A stretch of 64,000 nucleotides of DNA from Micromonospora endolithica (GTDB lineage Bacteria > Actinomycetota > Actinomycetes > Mycobacteriales > Micromonosporaceae). Location of the stretch: NCBI RefSeq assembly GCF_003626595.1, contig NZ_RBAK01000010.1:1-64000 (forward strand), written 5' to 3'. The position numbers and the translations under genes were made by a program. Below the pieces are notes generated by a model. The model had not been told where the DNA came from, ran no database searches, and saw only the letters and a list, made by a program, of their open reading frames with translations. Of this stretch, positions 41,068-50,057 are shown one piece after another; position 1 is the stretch's first letter, and each line of letters opens with the position of its first letter.

Positions 41068-41487
41068 GTGAACACCGACCAAACGACGGCCGGCGAGGAC
41101 CGGCGCTGGCGGCTGCGGCACCTGCCGGTGCTGCTCGCGGCCACCGGCGGCCTGGCCGCGGCCGCGGCGCTGGTGGGCGCGCTCGCGCAGGGCGCGGACG
41201 CGGCGCTCGGGGCGGCGCTCGGTGTCGGCGTCACCGCGGCCAGCTACACGCTCAGCACGGTGGTGCTGGCCTGGGCCGACGGTGTCAACCCGCAACTGGT
41301 GCTCCCGTTCGGCCTGGCCCTGTACGCGGCCAAGTTCACCCTGCTGGGCGTGGTGATGGTCGGGGTGGCGTCGACCGGCTGGGCCGGGCTGATCCCGCTC
41401 TGCCTGGGCATCGCCGCCGGGGTGGTGGTCTGGACCGGCGTGCACATCTGGTGGATCACCACGGTGCACGCCCGCCGGTCGCGCTGA
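41068..41487 (+). CDS. atpI: ATP synthase protein I-like membrane protein
   Basis: 139 aa with four membrane helices (about 20-42, 47-68, 75-96 and 104-128). Hydrophobic blocks such as LPVLLAATGGLAAAAALVGA and LVLPFGLALYAAKFTLLGVV match the AtpI-type proteins encoded at the front of actinobacterial atp clusters. AtpI assists assembly of the c-ring or Mg2+ supply. GTG 41068 is chosen from the TAGACT box 8 nt upstream. The next gene, an AtpZ-like protein, is 217 bp away, so the rest of the cluster may have its own promoter. The function is inferred mainly from position and topology. Confidence 0.72.
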   Translation: MNTDQTTAGEDRRWRLRHLPVLLAATGGLAAAAALVGALAQGADAALGAALGVGVTAASYTLSTVVLAWADGVNPQLVLPFGLALYAAKFTLLGVVMVGVASTGWAGLIPLCLGIAAGVVVWTGVHIWWITTVHARRSR

Positions 41488-41704
41488 CCGCCGCCGGCCC
41501 CGCCCTGGCCGGCGTTGACCGTCCACGGTGCCGTCCCACAGGTCGGACGGCGCGCAAATGTGTCCGGCACCGGTCATTTTTTTGCTGGCGGAAGGGGAGT
41601 AGCGTGCCCACAGACGACGGTGCCCACGAGATGCCCACACAACGACGGTTGTGCGGGGGGTGAGGCACAGCCTCGTCTCCCCGGCTGATATCGTTCGCCC
41701 CGTC
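41488..41704 (+). promoter_or_regulatory. Intergenic region before the main atp genes
   Basis: 217 bp with a run of seven T (41577-41583) rare in this DNA, and a perfect dyad CACAAC-GACG-GTTGTG at 41638-41653. GATATC near 41687 could be part of a -10 element. The region probably holds a terminator for atpI and the main atp promoter, but no single box is convincing. Confidence 0.45.
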
Positions 41705-41941
41705 ATGGCTGGTGACCAAACCCCCCGACCCAGCGGCGGCCCGGACGATGTTCCGCCCGGTGCCGGCCAGGGTTGGACCGCGCTCTCCTACCTGATCGCG
41801 GGCATGCTCGTCTGGGGTTTCATCGGCTGGCTGGTTGACGGGTGGCTGGACACCGGTGGCGTCGCCACCGGGATCGGCGTCGTGGTCGGCATGGCCGGGG
41901 GCATCGTCCTGGTCGTCCGGAAACTCGGCACGCCTACTTAG
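41705..41941 (+). CDS. AtpZ/AtpI-family small membrane protein
   Basis: 78 aa with two membrane helices (WTALSYLIAGMLVWGFIGWL and TGIGVVVGMAGGIVLVVRKL) and a Pro/Gly-rich cytoplasmic N-terminus. It matches the small AtpZ-like proteins next to atpB, implicated in Mg2+ or Ca2+ handling and assembly of F0. ATG 41705 gives the family length; the upstream codons of the frame are not protein-like. atpB starts 11 nt after its stop. Confidence 0.8.
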   Translation: MAGDQTPRPSGGPDDVPPGAGQGWTALSYLIAGMLVWGFIGWLVDGWLDTGGVATGIGVVVGMAGGIVLVVRKLGTPT

Positions 41942-41952
41942 GAAGGGACGCG

Positions 41953-42750
41953 GTGTTCGGACAGGCGAACGTCCTGGCACAGGGCGAGGCAGCATTCCCT
42001 CCCAGCGTGGAGGATTTCTACCTGCCCAGCATCGTGCCGTGGGGTGCGGAGAACTCGTACTGGTTCACCAAGATCACGGCGATGGTCTGGCTGGCCGTCG
42101 GTCTGTTGATCATCTTCTTCCTGGTGACCTACCGGAAGCCGCAGCTGGTCCCGACGAAGAAGCAGTGGCTCGCCGAGTCGATCTACGGCTTCGTCCGGAA
42201 CAACATCGCGGTCGACATGATCGGGCACCGTGGGGTGGCGTTCGCGCCGTACTTCACCACGCTGTTCTGCTTCATCCTGCTGACCAACTTCTTCGCGATC
42301 GTGCCCGGTCTGCAGATCTCGCCGAACTCGCACATCGCCTTCCCGGCCTTCCTCGCCGTGATCAGCTACGTGATGTTCATCTGGGTGGGCATCCGGCACC
42401 ACGGCGCGGGCAAGTTCTTCAAGAACTCGCTGATCCCGCCGGCGCCCTGGTACATCCTGCCGCTGCTGATCCCGATCGAGCTCTTCTCGACCTTCATCGT
42501 CCGGCCGTTCTCGCTGGCCGTCCGTCTCTTCGCCAACATGTTCGCCGGCCACATGCTGCTGCTGGTGTTCACGCTCGGCGGCTTCGCGATGCTGAACGCC
42601 AACGTCTGGCTCGCGCCGGTCTCGCTGCTCTCCTGGCTGATGACCGTCGCGCTCACCTTCCTCGAGTTCCTGGTGATCTGCCTCCAGGCCTACGTCTTCA
42701 CGGTTCTGACCGCGAGCTACGTCCAGGGCGCGCTCGCCGACGAACACTGA
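41953..42750 (+). CDS. atpB: ATP synthase F0 subunit a
   Basis: 265-aa membrane subunit forming the proton half-channels beside the c-ring. It has five to six helices. The conserved C-terminal helix carries the essential arginine in FSLAVRLFANMFAGHMLLLV. FAPYFTTLFCFILLTNFFAI and FLEFLVICLQAYVFTVLTASY complete the pattern. GTG 41953 is chosen because AGGAAGGGA lies just upstream. The stop is followed by 130 bp containing a repeated palindrome and then atpE. Confidence 0.96.
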   Translation: MFGQANVLAQGEAAFPPSVEDFYLPSIVPWGAENSYWFTKITAMVWLAVGLLIIFFLVTYRKPQLVPTKKQWLAESIYGFVRNNIAVDMIGHRGVAFAPYFTTLFCFILLTNFFAIVPGLQISPNSHIAFPAFLAVISYVMFIWVGIRHHGAGKFFKNSLIPPAPWYILPLLIPIELFSTFIVRPFSLAVRLFANMFAGHMLLLVFTLGGFAMLNANVWLAPVSLLSWLMTVALTFLEFLVICLQAYVFTVLTASYVQGALADEH

Positions 42751-42805
42751 TCCACCGGGTCGGCGCTCGCGAGCGCTGTTCCACCCGGATCGGCGCTCGC
42801 GAGCG
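42751..42805 (+). repeat. Duplicated palindrome between atpB and atpE
   Basis: TCCACC-GG-TCGGCGCTCGCGAGCG occurs twice, starting 42751 and 42780. Each copy ends in the perfect 12-bp palindrome CGCTCGCGAGCG (42764-42775 and 42794-42805), exactly 30 bp apart. A third short piece (GATCCACCTCGC) follows. A separate 17-nt dyad, CGCGTGAC-C-GTCACGCG, is at 42841-42857, 23 nt before atpE. These could be mRNA hairpins that protect or boost atpE, whose product is needed in excess. Confidence 0.75.
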
Positions 42806-42880
42806 AGCAATGATCCACCTCGCACCACCAGTTGTCGTCCCGCGTGACCGTCACGCGTGATAACCAGGAGGAACCCACTA

Positions 42881-43111
42881 ATGGACATCTACGCCGCGGT
42901 AGAGGGCAGCACCGCCGCCATCGGCTACGGTCTCGCGGCCATCGGCCCGGGCATCGGTGTCGGCCTGGTCTTCGCCGCCTACATCCAGTCGACCGCCCGC
43001 CAGCCGGAGTCGTCGCGGATGACCCTGCCGTACGTCTGGATCGGCTTCGCCGTGATCGAGGCGCTCGCGCTGCTGGGCATCGCCTTCGGCTTCATCTGGT
43101 CCGGCGCCTGA
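42881..43111 (+). CDS. atpE: ATP synthase F0 subunit c
   Basis: 76-aa proteolipid with two helices joined by the polar loop RQPE (residues 40-43). The proton-carrying carboxylate is Glu60 in FAVIEALALLG. The first helix has the glycine-rich packing motif GPGIGVGLVF. It forms the rotor ring in the membrane. ATG 42881 has CAGGAGGAA upstream, the strongest ribosome site in the cluster, fitting the need for many copies. The length is typical for actinobacteria. Confidence 0.97.
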   Translation: MDIYAAVEGSTAAIGYGLAAIGPGIGVGLVFAAYIQSTARQPESSRMTLPYVWIGFAVIEALALLGIAFGFIWSGA

Positions 43112-43136
43112 TCCCCCTCTGACCGGGAGGTCTCTC

Positions 43137-43676
43137 ATGTTCTTCCTCGCCGCAGAGGGTGGTGAGACGAGCCACAACCCGATCGTTCCTGTCTGGCAGG
43201 AGCTTGTGGTCGGTGGCGTCGCCTTCGCCGTTCTCTGCTTCGTGCTGATGAAGTTCGTCTTCCCCCGGATGGAGCAGACGTTCCAGGCTCGGGTCGACGC
43301 GATCGAGGGTGGCATCAAGCGTGCCGAGGCCGCCCAGGCCGAGGCGAACCAGCTGCTCGAGCAGTACCGGGCGCAGCTCGCCGAGGCGCGTACCGACGCC
43401 GCCAAGATCCGGGACGACGCCCGGGCCGACGCCGAGGGCATCCGGCAGGACGTCCTCGCCAAGGCGCGGGAGGAGTCCGACCGGATCATCGCGGCCGGCA
43501 AGGAGCAGCTCGCCGCCGAGCGGGCCACCATCGTGCGCGAGCTGCGCACCGAGGTCGGCACGATCGCGGTGGACCTGGCCAGCAAGATCGTCGGTGAGTC
43601 GCTGGCCGACGAGGCGCGCCGCAAGGGCACCGTCGACCGGTTCCTGAGCAACCTCGAGAGCACGGGGGCCCGCTGA
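43137..43676 (+). CDS. atpF: ATP synthase F0 subunit b
   Basis: 179 aa. One N-terminal membrane helix (about residues 22-43, LVVGGVAFAVLCFVLMKFVF) is followed by a long charged helix forming the peripheral stalk coiled coil (RAEAAQAEANQLLEQYRAQL and so on). It links F0 to F1. ATG 43137 follows GGGAGG. The stop overlaps the atpH start (TGATG), so translation is coupled. Confidence 0.95.
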   Translation: MFFLAAEGGETSHNPIVPVWQELVVGGVAFAVLCFVLMKFVFPRMEQTFQARVDAIEGGIKRAEAAQAEANQLLEQYRAQLAEARTDAAKIRDDARADAEGIRQDVLAKAREESDRIIAAGKEQLAAERATIVRELRTEVGTIAVDLASKIVGESLADEARRKGTVDRFLSNLESTGAR

Positions 43677-44497
43677 TGCAGGCCGCCAGCCGGGAGTCGT
43701 ACAAGGTCGCGGCCGAGCGCCTCGACGCGTACGTCCGCGGCGCGGAGCCGTCGGCGGTGACCTCCACCGCCGACGACATCCTCTCCGTCGCCGCGCTGCT
43801 GCGGCGCGAGCCGCGGCTGCGCCGGGCGCTGTCCGACCCGGCCCGTTCCGGCGAGGACCGTGCCGGTCTGCTCAACGGGGTCTTCGGCGGCAAGATCAGT
43901 GCCGAGGCGCTCGACCTGCTCGCCGCGCTCGTCGCCGGCCGTTGGTCGGCGCCGTCGGAACTCCTCGACGGCGCCGAGCGACTGGGCGTCGAGGCGCTCC
44001 TGGCGAGCGCCGACTCCGCCGGTGAGCTGGGCGAGGTCGAGGACGAGCTGTTCCGCTTCGGCCAGGTCGTCTCCGGCTCGCCGGAGCTGTCCAACGCGCT
44101 CGCCGACCCGGCGGTCCCGGCGGAGCGGCGGGCGACCCTGGTCGACCAGTTGCTCGCCGGCAAGGCCCGACCGATCACCGGCTATCTCGTCGGGGTCGCG
44201 CTCGCCGGGTTCGGGGGACGCCGGTTCACCGGGGCGCTCACCCGGCTGGTCGAGCTCGCCGCCGACCGGCGGGACCGGCAGGTCGCCTACGTGACCGTGG
44301 CCGCCCCGCTGAGTGACGACGAGGAGCGACGCCTCGGTGCCCGCCTCTCCGCGATGTACGGTCGGGAGGTCTCCGTCAGGCAGACGGTCGACCCCGAGGT
44401 GCTCGGCGGGGTGAGCGTGCGGGTCGGCTCCGACCTGTACGACGGCACCGTCCTGCGCCGCCTCAACGAGACCCGCAACGCGCTCGTGAAGCGCTGA
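43676..44497 (+). CDS. atpH: ATP synthase F1 subunit delta
   Basis: 273-aa stalk protein joining subunit b to the top of F1. The conserved OSCP/delta core is in the second half (ERRATLVDQLLAGKARPIT, LIxxRRF-like GGRRFTGALTRLVELA). The C-terminal signature region is VDPEVLGGVSVRVGSDLYDG. It is longer than the E. coli protein (177 aa) by an N-terminal extension, common in actinobacteria. ATG 43676 shares bases with the atpF stop. Confidence 0.95.
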   Translation: MQAASRESYKVAAERLDAYVRGAEPSAVTSTADDILSVAALLRREPRLRRALSDPARSGEDRAGLLNGVFGGKISAEALDLLAALVAGRWSAPSELLDGAERLGVEALLASADSAGELGEVEDELFRFGQVVSGSPELSNALADPAVPAERRATLVDQLLAGKARPITGYLVGVALAGFGGRRFTGALTRLVELAADRRDRQVAYVTVAAPLSDDEERRLGARLSAMYGREVSVRQTVDPEVLGGVSVRVGSDLYDGTVLRRLNETRNALVKR

Positions 44498-44587
44498 CCG
44501 GCTGCACCGCTCAGCGCCCCAGATAGACGCCATTCGGACCGGTCGGTACTAGGTATCCCGGGCCCCTGAATTTTAAGGAAGCAGAGG

Positions 44588-46237
44588 ATGGCCGAGCTGA
44601 CCATCTCGACGGAGGAGATCCGCGGCGCCCTGGAGCGCTACGTCTCCTCCTACTCGTCCGACGTCTCCCGCGAGGAGGTCGGGACCGTCTCCGACACCGG
44701 CGACGGGATCGCGCACGTCGAGGGCCTGCCCTCGACCATGACCAACGAGCTCCTCGAGTTCGAGGACGGCACGCTCGGCGTGGCGCTGAACCTCGACGTG
44801 CGGGAGATCGGTGTCGTCGTCCTCGGTGACTCCGCCAAGCTGGAGGAGGGGCAGCGCGTCAAGCGCACCGGCCGGGTGCTCTCGGTGCCGGTCGGCGACG
44901 CCTTCCTCGGCCGCGTGGTGGACGCGCTCGGCCAGCCGATCGACGGGCTCGGCGAGATCGCCAACGAGGGCTTCCGCGAGCTGGAGCTCCAGGCGCCCAA
45001 CGTGATGGCCCGGCAGTCGGTCTTCGAGCCGCTGCAGACCGGCATCAAGGCCGTCGACGCGATGACCCCGATCGGTCGTGGCCAGCGTCAGCTGATCATC
45101 GGCGACCGGAAGACCGGCAAGACCACGGTCGCCCTGGACGCGGTGCTCAACCAGCGCGACAACTGGCGGTCCGGCGACCCGAAGAAGCAGGTCCGCTGCA
45201 TCTACGTCGCCATCGGCCAGAAGGCCTCCACGATCGCCTCGATCAAGGGCGTCCTGGAGGAGGCGGGCGCGATGGAATACACCACCATCGTCGCCTCCCC
45301 GGCGTCCGACCCGGCCGGCTTCAAGTACCTCGCCCCCTACACCGGCTCGTCCATCGGGCAGCACTGGATGTACGGCGGCAAGCACGTCCTGATCATCTTC
45401 GACGACCTCAGCAAGCAGGCCGAGGCGTACCGCGCCGTGTCGCTGCTGCTGCGTCGCCCGCCGGGCCGTGAGGCGTACCCGGGTGACGTCTTCTACCTGC
45501 ACTCCCGCCTGCTGGAGCGCTGCGCGAAGCTCTCCGACGAGCTGGGTGGCGGCTCGATGACCGGTCTGCCGATCATCGAGACGAAGGCCAACGACATCTC
45601 GGCCTTCATCCCGACCAACGTCATCTCGATCACCGACGGCCAGATCTTCCTGGAGACCGACCTGTTCAACCAGGGCGTCCGGCCGGCCATCAACGTCGGC
45701 ACCTCGGTCTCCCGGGTCGGTGGCGCCGCGCAGGTGAAGCCGATGCGGAAGGTCGCCGGTTCGCTGCGGCTGAACCTGGCCCAGTACCGGGAGCTGGAGG
45801 CGTTCGCCGCCTTCGCCTCCGACCTGGACCGGGCCTCGCAGAACCAGCTCGCCCGTGGGTCCCGCCTGGTCGAGCTGCTCAAGCAGGCGAACTACTCGCC
45901 GTACCCGGTGCAGGAGCAGGTCGTCTCGGTCTGGGCCGGCGTCGAGGGCAAGCTCGACGACATCCCGGTCGGCGAGGTGCGGCGCTTCGAGTCGGAGTTC
46001 CTCCAGTACCTGCGGCACAAGCACGAGGGCACCCTCGCGGCGATCGCCGACAACAAGTGGGACGACGACATCATCGGCACGCTGGACTCGGCGATCAGCG
46101 AGTTCAAGAACGTCTTCCTGGGCAAGGAGGACGAGCGTCGGATCAACGAGGCCCCGGCCAAGCCGCTCGAGGGCGAGGAGAACCGCGAGACGGTGACCCG
46201 CTTCCGGGACGGTTCGACCGACCGGCCGGCAGAGTAG
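44588..46237 (+). CDS. atpA: ATP synthase F1 subunit alpha
   Basis: 549-aa regulatory nucleotide-binding subunit. It has an N-terminal beta-barrel, then the central domain with Walker A GDRKTGKTTVALD near residue 172 and Walker B VLIIFDDLSKQAEAYRAVSL, then the C-terminal helical domain. It forms the hexamer with beta. The C-terminus (about 510-549) is a charged extension (NEAPAKPLEGEENRETVTRF). ATG 44588 follows TAAGGAAGCAGAGG. atpG starts 9 nt after its stop. Confidence 0.98.
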   Translation: MAELTISTEEIRGALERYVSSYSSDVSREEVGTVSDTGDGIAHVEGLPSTMTNELLEFEDGTLGVALNLDVREIGVVVLGDSAKLEEGQRVKRTGRVLSVPVGDAFLGRVVDALGQPIDGLGEIANEGFRELELQAPNVMARQSVFEPLQTGIKAVDAMTPIGRGQRQLIIGDRKTGKTTVALDAVLNQRDNWRSGDPKKQVRCIYVAIGQKASTIASIKGVLEEAGAMEYTTIVASPASDPAGFKYLAPYTGSSIGQHWMYGGKHVLIIFDDLSKQAEAYRAVSLLLRRPPGREAYPGDVFYLHSRLLERCAKLSDELGGGSMTGLPIIETKANDISAFIPTNVISITDGQIFLETDLFNQGVRPAINVGTSVSRVGGAAQVKPMRKVAGSLRLNLAQYRELEAFAAFASDLDRASQNQLARGSRLVELLKQANYSPYPVQEQVVSVWAGVEGKLDDIPVGEVRRFESEFLQYLRHKHEGTLAAIADNKWDDDIIGTLDSAISEFKNVFLGKEDERRINEAPAKPLEGEENRETVTRFRDGSTDRPAE

Positions 46238-46246
46238 GGCTGACGC

Positions 46247-47176
46247 ATGGCGGCCCAGGTACGCGTCCTTCGTCAGCGGATCCGCTCGGCGAAGGGGATG
46301 AAGAAGATCACCAAGGCGATGGAGCTCGTGGCGACGAGCCGCATCGCCAAGGCCCAGGCCCGGGTGGCGGCGTCGCTGCCGTACGCCCAGGCCATCACCG
46401 GTGTGCTCACGGCGCTGGCGTCCAACGCCCGGATCGACCACCCGCTGCTGACCCCGCGCGAGCGGGTGCAGCGGGCCGGCGTCCTGCTGATCAGCGCCGA
46501 CCGCGGTCTGGCCGGCGGTTACAGCTCCAACGCGATCCGGACCGCCGAGTCGCTGGTCGCCCGGCTCAAGGCCGACGGCAAGGAGCCGGTGCTCTACGTC
46601 ATCGGGCGCAAGGGCGTCACGTTCTACCGGTTCCGCAACCGGGAGATCGCGGCGAGCTGGACGGGCTTCTCCGAGCAGCCGACCTTCGCCGACGCCCGCG
46701 AGGTGGGTGAGACGCTGATCAAGGCGTTCACCGCCGGCGCGGACGACGTGGACGGCACCGCCGGGGCGGACGGCGTGCTGGGTGTGGACGAGTTGCACAT
46801 CGTCTACACCGAGTTCAAGTCCCTGATGACCCAGAACCCGGTCACCAGGATCATCGGCCCGATGCAGGTCGAGGACCGCCCGCGGTCCGAGGGGCTGCTG
46901 CCGGCGTACGAGTTCGAGCCGGAGGCGGAGGCGCTGCTCGACGCGCTGCTGCCGAAGTACATCAACACGCGGATCTACGCGGCGTTGCTGGAGTCGGCGG
47001 CGAGTGAGTCGGCGGCCCGTCGGCGGGCGATGAAGAGCGCCACCGACAACGCCGAAGAGATGATCGAGAAGTACACGCGTGAGATGAACTCGGCCCGCCA
47101 GGCCGGGATCACCCAGGAGATCAGCGAGATCGTCGGCGGCGCGAACGCGCTGGCCGCGTCGGGAAGTGAAGTGTGA
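46247..47176 (+). CDS. atpG: ATP synthase F1 subunit gamma
   Basis: 309-aa central shaft subunit. The N-terminal helix (VRVLRQRIRSAKGMKKITKA, MELVATSRIAKAQ) and the C-terminal helix (RRRAMKSATDNAEEMIEKYT, then ITQEISEIVGG) form the coiled coil turning within alpha3beta3. A short insert (DVDGTAGADGVLGVDE, about residues 166-181) lies in the Rossmann-like domain and resembles the gamma loop insert of other actinobacteria. ATG 46247 follows the atpA stop by 9 nt. The stop overlaps the atpD ATG. Confidence 0.97.
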   Translation: MAAQVRVLRQRIRSAKGMKKITKAMELVATSRIAKAQARVAASLPYAQAITGVLTALASNARIDHPLLTPRERVQRAGVLLISADRGLAGGYSSNAIRTAESLVARLKADGKEPVLYVIGRKGVTFYRFRNREIAASWTGFSEQPTFADAREVGETLIKAFTAGADDVDGTAGADGVLGVDELHIVYTEFKSLMTQNPVTRIIGPMQVEDRPRSEGLLPAYEFEPEAEALLDALLPKYINTRIYAALLESAASESAARRRAMKSATDNAEEMIEKYTREMNSARQAGITQEISEIVGGANALAASGSEV

Positions 47177-48615
47177 TGACTGCACCAGTGGAGACCAAGA
47201 TCGCCACGGGTCGCGTGGTCCGGGTCATCGGCCCGGTCGTCGACGCCGAGTTCCCGCGCGACGCCATGCCGGCCCTGTTCAACGCCCTCAAGGTGGACGT
47301 GAACCTGTCCGGCGGTGAGAAGACGCTGACCCTGGAGGTCGCCCAGCACCTGGGTGACAACATGGTCCGCGCCATCTCGATGCAGCCGACCGACGGCCTG
47401 GTACGCGGCGCCGAGGTGCGCGACACCGCCGGCCCGATCCGGGTGCCGGTGGGCGACACCGTCAAGGGGCACGTGTTCAACGCGATCGGCGAGTGCCTCA
47501 ACCTGACCGAGGGCGAGACCCTCAACCCCGACGATCACTGGGGCATCCACCGCAAGGCCCCGGCCTTCGCGGACCTGGAGCCGAAGACCGAGATGCTGGA
47601 GACCGGCATCAAGGTCATCGACCTGCTCGCCCCGTACGTCAAGGGCGGCAAGATCGGCCTCTTCGGCGGGGCCGGCGTGGGCAAGACGGTGCTCATCCAG
47701 GAGATGATCACCCGGGTGGCCCGGAACTTCGGCGGTACCTCGGTCTTCGCCGGCGTGGGTGAGCGCACCCGTGAGGGCAACGACCTCATCGCCGAGATGA
47801 CCGAGTCCGGCGTCATCGACAAGACCGCGCTGGTCTACGGCCAGATGGACGAGCCGCCGGGCACCCGGCTGCGCGTCGCCCTGTCCGCGCTGACCATGGC
47901 GGAGTACTTCCGGGACGTGAAGAAGCAGGAGGTGTTGCTCTTCATCGACAACATCTTCCGCTTCACCCAGGCCGGTTCGGAGGTCTCCACCCTGCTCGGC
48001 CGGATGCCGAGCGCCGTGGGTTACCAGCCGACCCTGGCCGACGAGATGGGCGAGCTCCAGGAGCGGATCACCTCCGTCCGGGGCCAGGCCATCACGTCGA
48101 TGCAGGCGATCTACGTGCCGGCGGACGACTACACCGACCCCGCCCCGGCCACCACGTTCGCCCACCTGGACGCGACCACCAACCTGGAGCGGTCGATCTC
48201 CGACAAGGGCATCTACCCGGCGGTGGACCCGCTGGCGTCCTCGTCGCGGATCCTCGCCCCGGAGTTCGTCGGCGAGGAGCACTTCCAGGTCGCCACCGAG
48301 GTGAAGCGGATCCTGCAGCGCTACAAGGACCTGCAGGACATCATCGCCATCCTCGGTATCGAGGAGCTCTCCGAGGAAGACAAGATCACCGTGGCCCGGG
48401 CCCGGCGGATCGAGCGCTTCCTGTCGCAGAACACGTACGCCGCCGAGCAGTTCACCGGCGTACCGGGTTCGACCGTCTCGATCGCCGAGACGATCGAGGC
48501 GTTCAAGAAGATCAGCGAGGGCGAGTACGACCACTTCCCCGAGCAGGCGTTCTTCATGTGCGGCGGTCTCGAGGACCTGGAGCGCAAGGCCAAGGAACTG
48601 ATGTCGGAGGGCTGA
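47176..48615 (+). CDS. atpD: ATP synthase F1 subunit beta
   Basis: 479-aa catalytic subunit. Walker A is GGAGVGKTVLIQE near residue 161. The catalytic Glu lies in GVGERTREGNDL, and Walker B is VLLFIDNIFRFTQAGSEV. The DELSEED-type lever appears as ELSEEDKITV. ATG 47176 overlaps the atpG stop (TGATG) and gives the family N-terminus; a GTG one codon earlier is less likely. A strong terminator follows, unusually placed because atpC normally comes next. Confidence 0.98.
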   Translation: MTAPVETKIATGRVVRVIGPVVDAEFPRDAMPALFNALKVDVNLSGGEKTLTLEVAQHLGDNMVRAISMQPTDGLVRGAEVRDTAGPIRVPVGDTVKGHVFNAIGECLNLTEGETLNPDDHWGIHRKAPAFADLEPKTEMLETGIKVIDLLAPYVKGGKIGLFGGAGVGKTVLIQEMITRVARNFGGTSVFAGVGERTREGNDLIAEMTESGVIDKTALVYGQMDEPPGTRLRVALSALTMAEYFRDVKKQEVLLFIDNIFRFTQAGSEVSTLLGRMPSAVGYQPTLADEMGELQERITSVRGQAITSMQAIYVPADDYTDPAPATTFAHLDATTNLERSISDKGIYPAVDPLASSSRILAPEFVGEEHFQVATEVKRILQRYKDLQDIIAILGIEELSEEDKITVARARRIERFLSQNTYAAEQFTGVPGSTVSIAETIEAFKKISEGEYDHFPEQAFFMCGGLEDLERKAKELMSEG

Positions 48616-48632
48616 GCCCCAGCCCTGACCTG

Positions 48633-48664
48633 AAGGCCGCCCCGGTGCACGCCGGGGCGGCCTT
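48633..48664 (+). terminator. Strong terminator after atpD
   Basis: Perfect 13-bp stem AAGGCCGCCCCGG / CCGGGGCGGCCTT with a 6-nt loop, 17 nt after the atpD stop. It separates the main atp transcript from the LCP gene and from atpC. Confidence 0.88.
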
Positions 48665-48830
48665 TCGGCGTCCGGGGGGGCGGGGCCGTCCCGCCACCCG
48701 GTTTCGTGCTCGGCGATCATGCGGAACGCGAGGTACCGTCGATCCCGCGCTCCCCCGAGCGTGGATCCTGCAACCATTCGGCTGCGTGCGCCCGTCTCCT
48801 CTTCGTGGGCGTGACGAACAGGAGATGCTC

Positions 48831-49967
48831 GTGGTTAAGGCCGGCAAGGGCGGCGGGAAGCCGTCCGTGTGGTCTGGCGTGCCGAGGTGGGCCCGGGTCT
48901 GCACCGTCTTCGGCGCCGTCCTGACACTGCTCAGCGGCGTGGTCCTGATCGGTGCCGAGGTGCTGATGGCCCGCTACGAGGGGGCGGTGGGCAAGGCCGA
49001 TCTCTTCGGCGACCAGGCGGCCGGCGCCAAGGAGCGCAAGAGCGACATCAAGGGCCCGCTCAACATCCTGCTGGTCGGCATCGACCCGCGTAAGCCGGAG
49101 ACGCCGCCGCTTGCCGACTCGGTCATGGTGCTGCACGTGCCGGCGGGGCTGGACCGGGCATACCTGTTCTCCCTGCCGCGTGACCTCTACGTGCAGATCC
49201 CGGCGTTCGCCAAGGGGGGCTACGGCGGCGGCCGGAACAAGTTGAACGCGGCGATGTCGTTGGGCAGCCGCAAGGAGGGGCAGAACCCGGACGCGGCGCA
49301 GGGTTTCGAGCTGCTGGCGAAGACGGTGCAGCAGGAGACCGGTATCCCGCGCTTCGACGCCGGCGCGATCATCAACTTCAGCGGCTTCGTCAAGATCGTG
49401 GACGCGATGGGCGGCGTCACGATGAACATCGAGCGCGAGGTGCGCTCGGAGCACCGCGAGCCGGACGGCACCCACCGGGAGCTGCGGCCGGGCGGCGGCG
49501 GCTACCTCGGTCCGCAGGCGGTCTACGAGAAGGGCCGCCAGCACCTCAAGGGGTGGCAGGCGCTGGACTACGTGCGGCAGCGCTACGAGAAGAACGGCGT
49601 CCCGGACGGCGACTACGGCCGTCAGCGTCACCAGCAGCAGTTCGTCAAGGCGATGGTCAGCCAGGCGTTCAGCGCGGACGTGGTGACCAACCCGATCAAG
49701 CTGGACAAGGTGCTGCGGGCCGCCGGCCAGTCGCTGATCTTCAGCGGCCGGGGGAACAGCGTGGTCGACTACGGCCTGGCCCTGAAGGGGCTCCGGCCGG
49801 ATGCCATCCAGATGATCAAGTTGCCCGGCGGTGGCGTCATCGAGAACGGGGAATACCTGGGCGAACGGTTCGAGCCCGCGGTGGACGACTTCTTCACCGC
49901 GCTCAAGAACGAGCAGCTGGACGCGTTCCTGCTCGAGCACCCGAGTTTCCAGAACAAGGCCAAGTAG
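48831..49967 (+). CDS. LytR-CpsA-Psr (LCP) family protein
   Basis: 378 aa. One membrane helix near the N-terminus (about 18-42, VCTVFGAVLTLLSGVVLIGA) precedes an extracytoplasmic LCP domain. Family motifs are NILLVGIDPR, LADSVMVLHVPA, AYLFSLPRDLYVQIP with its key Arg, IINFSGFVKIVDAMGGV and GDYGRQRHQQQFVKA. LCP enzymes transfer polymers such as teichoic acid or arabinogalactan from lipid carriers to peptidoglycan. GTG 48831 is chosen because AGGAG lies 6 nt before it; ATG 48825 is too close to that site. The gene sits between atpD and atpC, an unusual place. Confidence 0.93.
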   Translation: MVKAGKGGGKPSVWSGVPRWARVCTVFGAVLTLLSGVVLIGAEVLMARYEGAVGKADLFGDQAAGAKERKSDIKGPLNILLVGIDPRKPETPPLADSVMVLHVPAGLDRAYLFSLPRDLYVQIPAFAKGGYGGGRNKLNAAMSLGSRKEGQNPDAAQGFELLAKTVQQETGIPRFDAGAIINFSGFVKIVDAMGGVTMNIEREVRSEHREPDGTHRELRPGGGGYLGPQAVYEKGRQHLKGWQALDYVRQRYEKNGVPDGDYGRQRHQQQFVKAMVSQAFSADVVTNPIKLDKVLRAAGQSLIFSGRGNSVVDYGLALKGLRPDAIQMIKLPGGGVIENGEYLGERFEPAVDDFFTALKNEQLDAFLLEHPSFQNKAK

Positions 49968-50018
49968 GCGTGGCGCAGCTCTCGCCACCCGCGTTTCGGG
50001 CGCTCCGGCGGCGGGACT

Positions 50019-50057
50019 AGACTTTCGACAATCCGCCCGCCGCAGCAAGGAGACAGC
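50019..50057 (+). promoter_or_regulatory. Possible separate promoter for atpC
   Basis: TAGACT at 50019-50024 is followed by a 33-nt leader with ribosome site AAGGAGA and then GTG 50058. It is the same hexamer found at atpI, rho and the mutase gene, and would let atpC be transcribed apart from atpD. No convincing -35 is seen. Confidence 0.5.

Noticed and set aside
42766..43122. Extra ORFs overlapping atpE
   Set aside because: They are alternate frames of atpE and its upstream repeat. Only the proteolipid frame has the RQPE loop and the conserved Glu.
48700..48740. ECF sigma promoter (GGAAC ... GTC) before the LCP gene
   Set aside because: GGAAC and GTC are present but only 10 nt apart, whereas ECF promoters need about 15-17.
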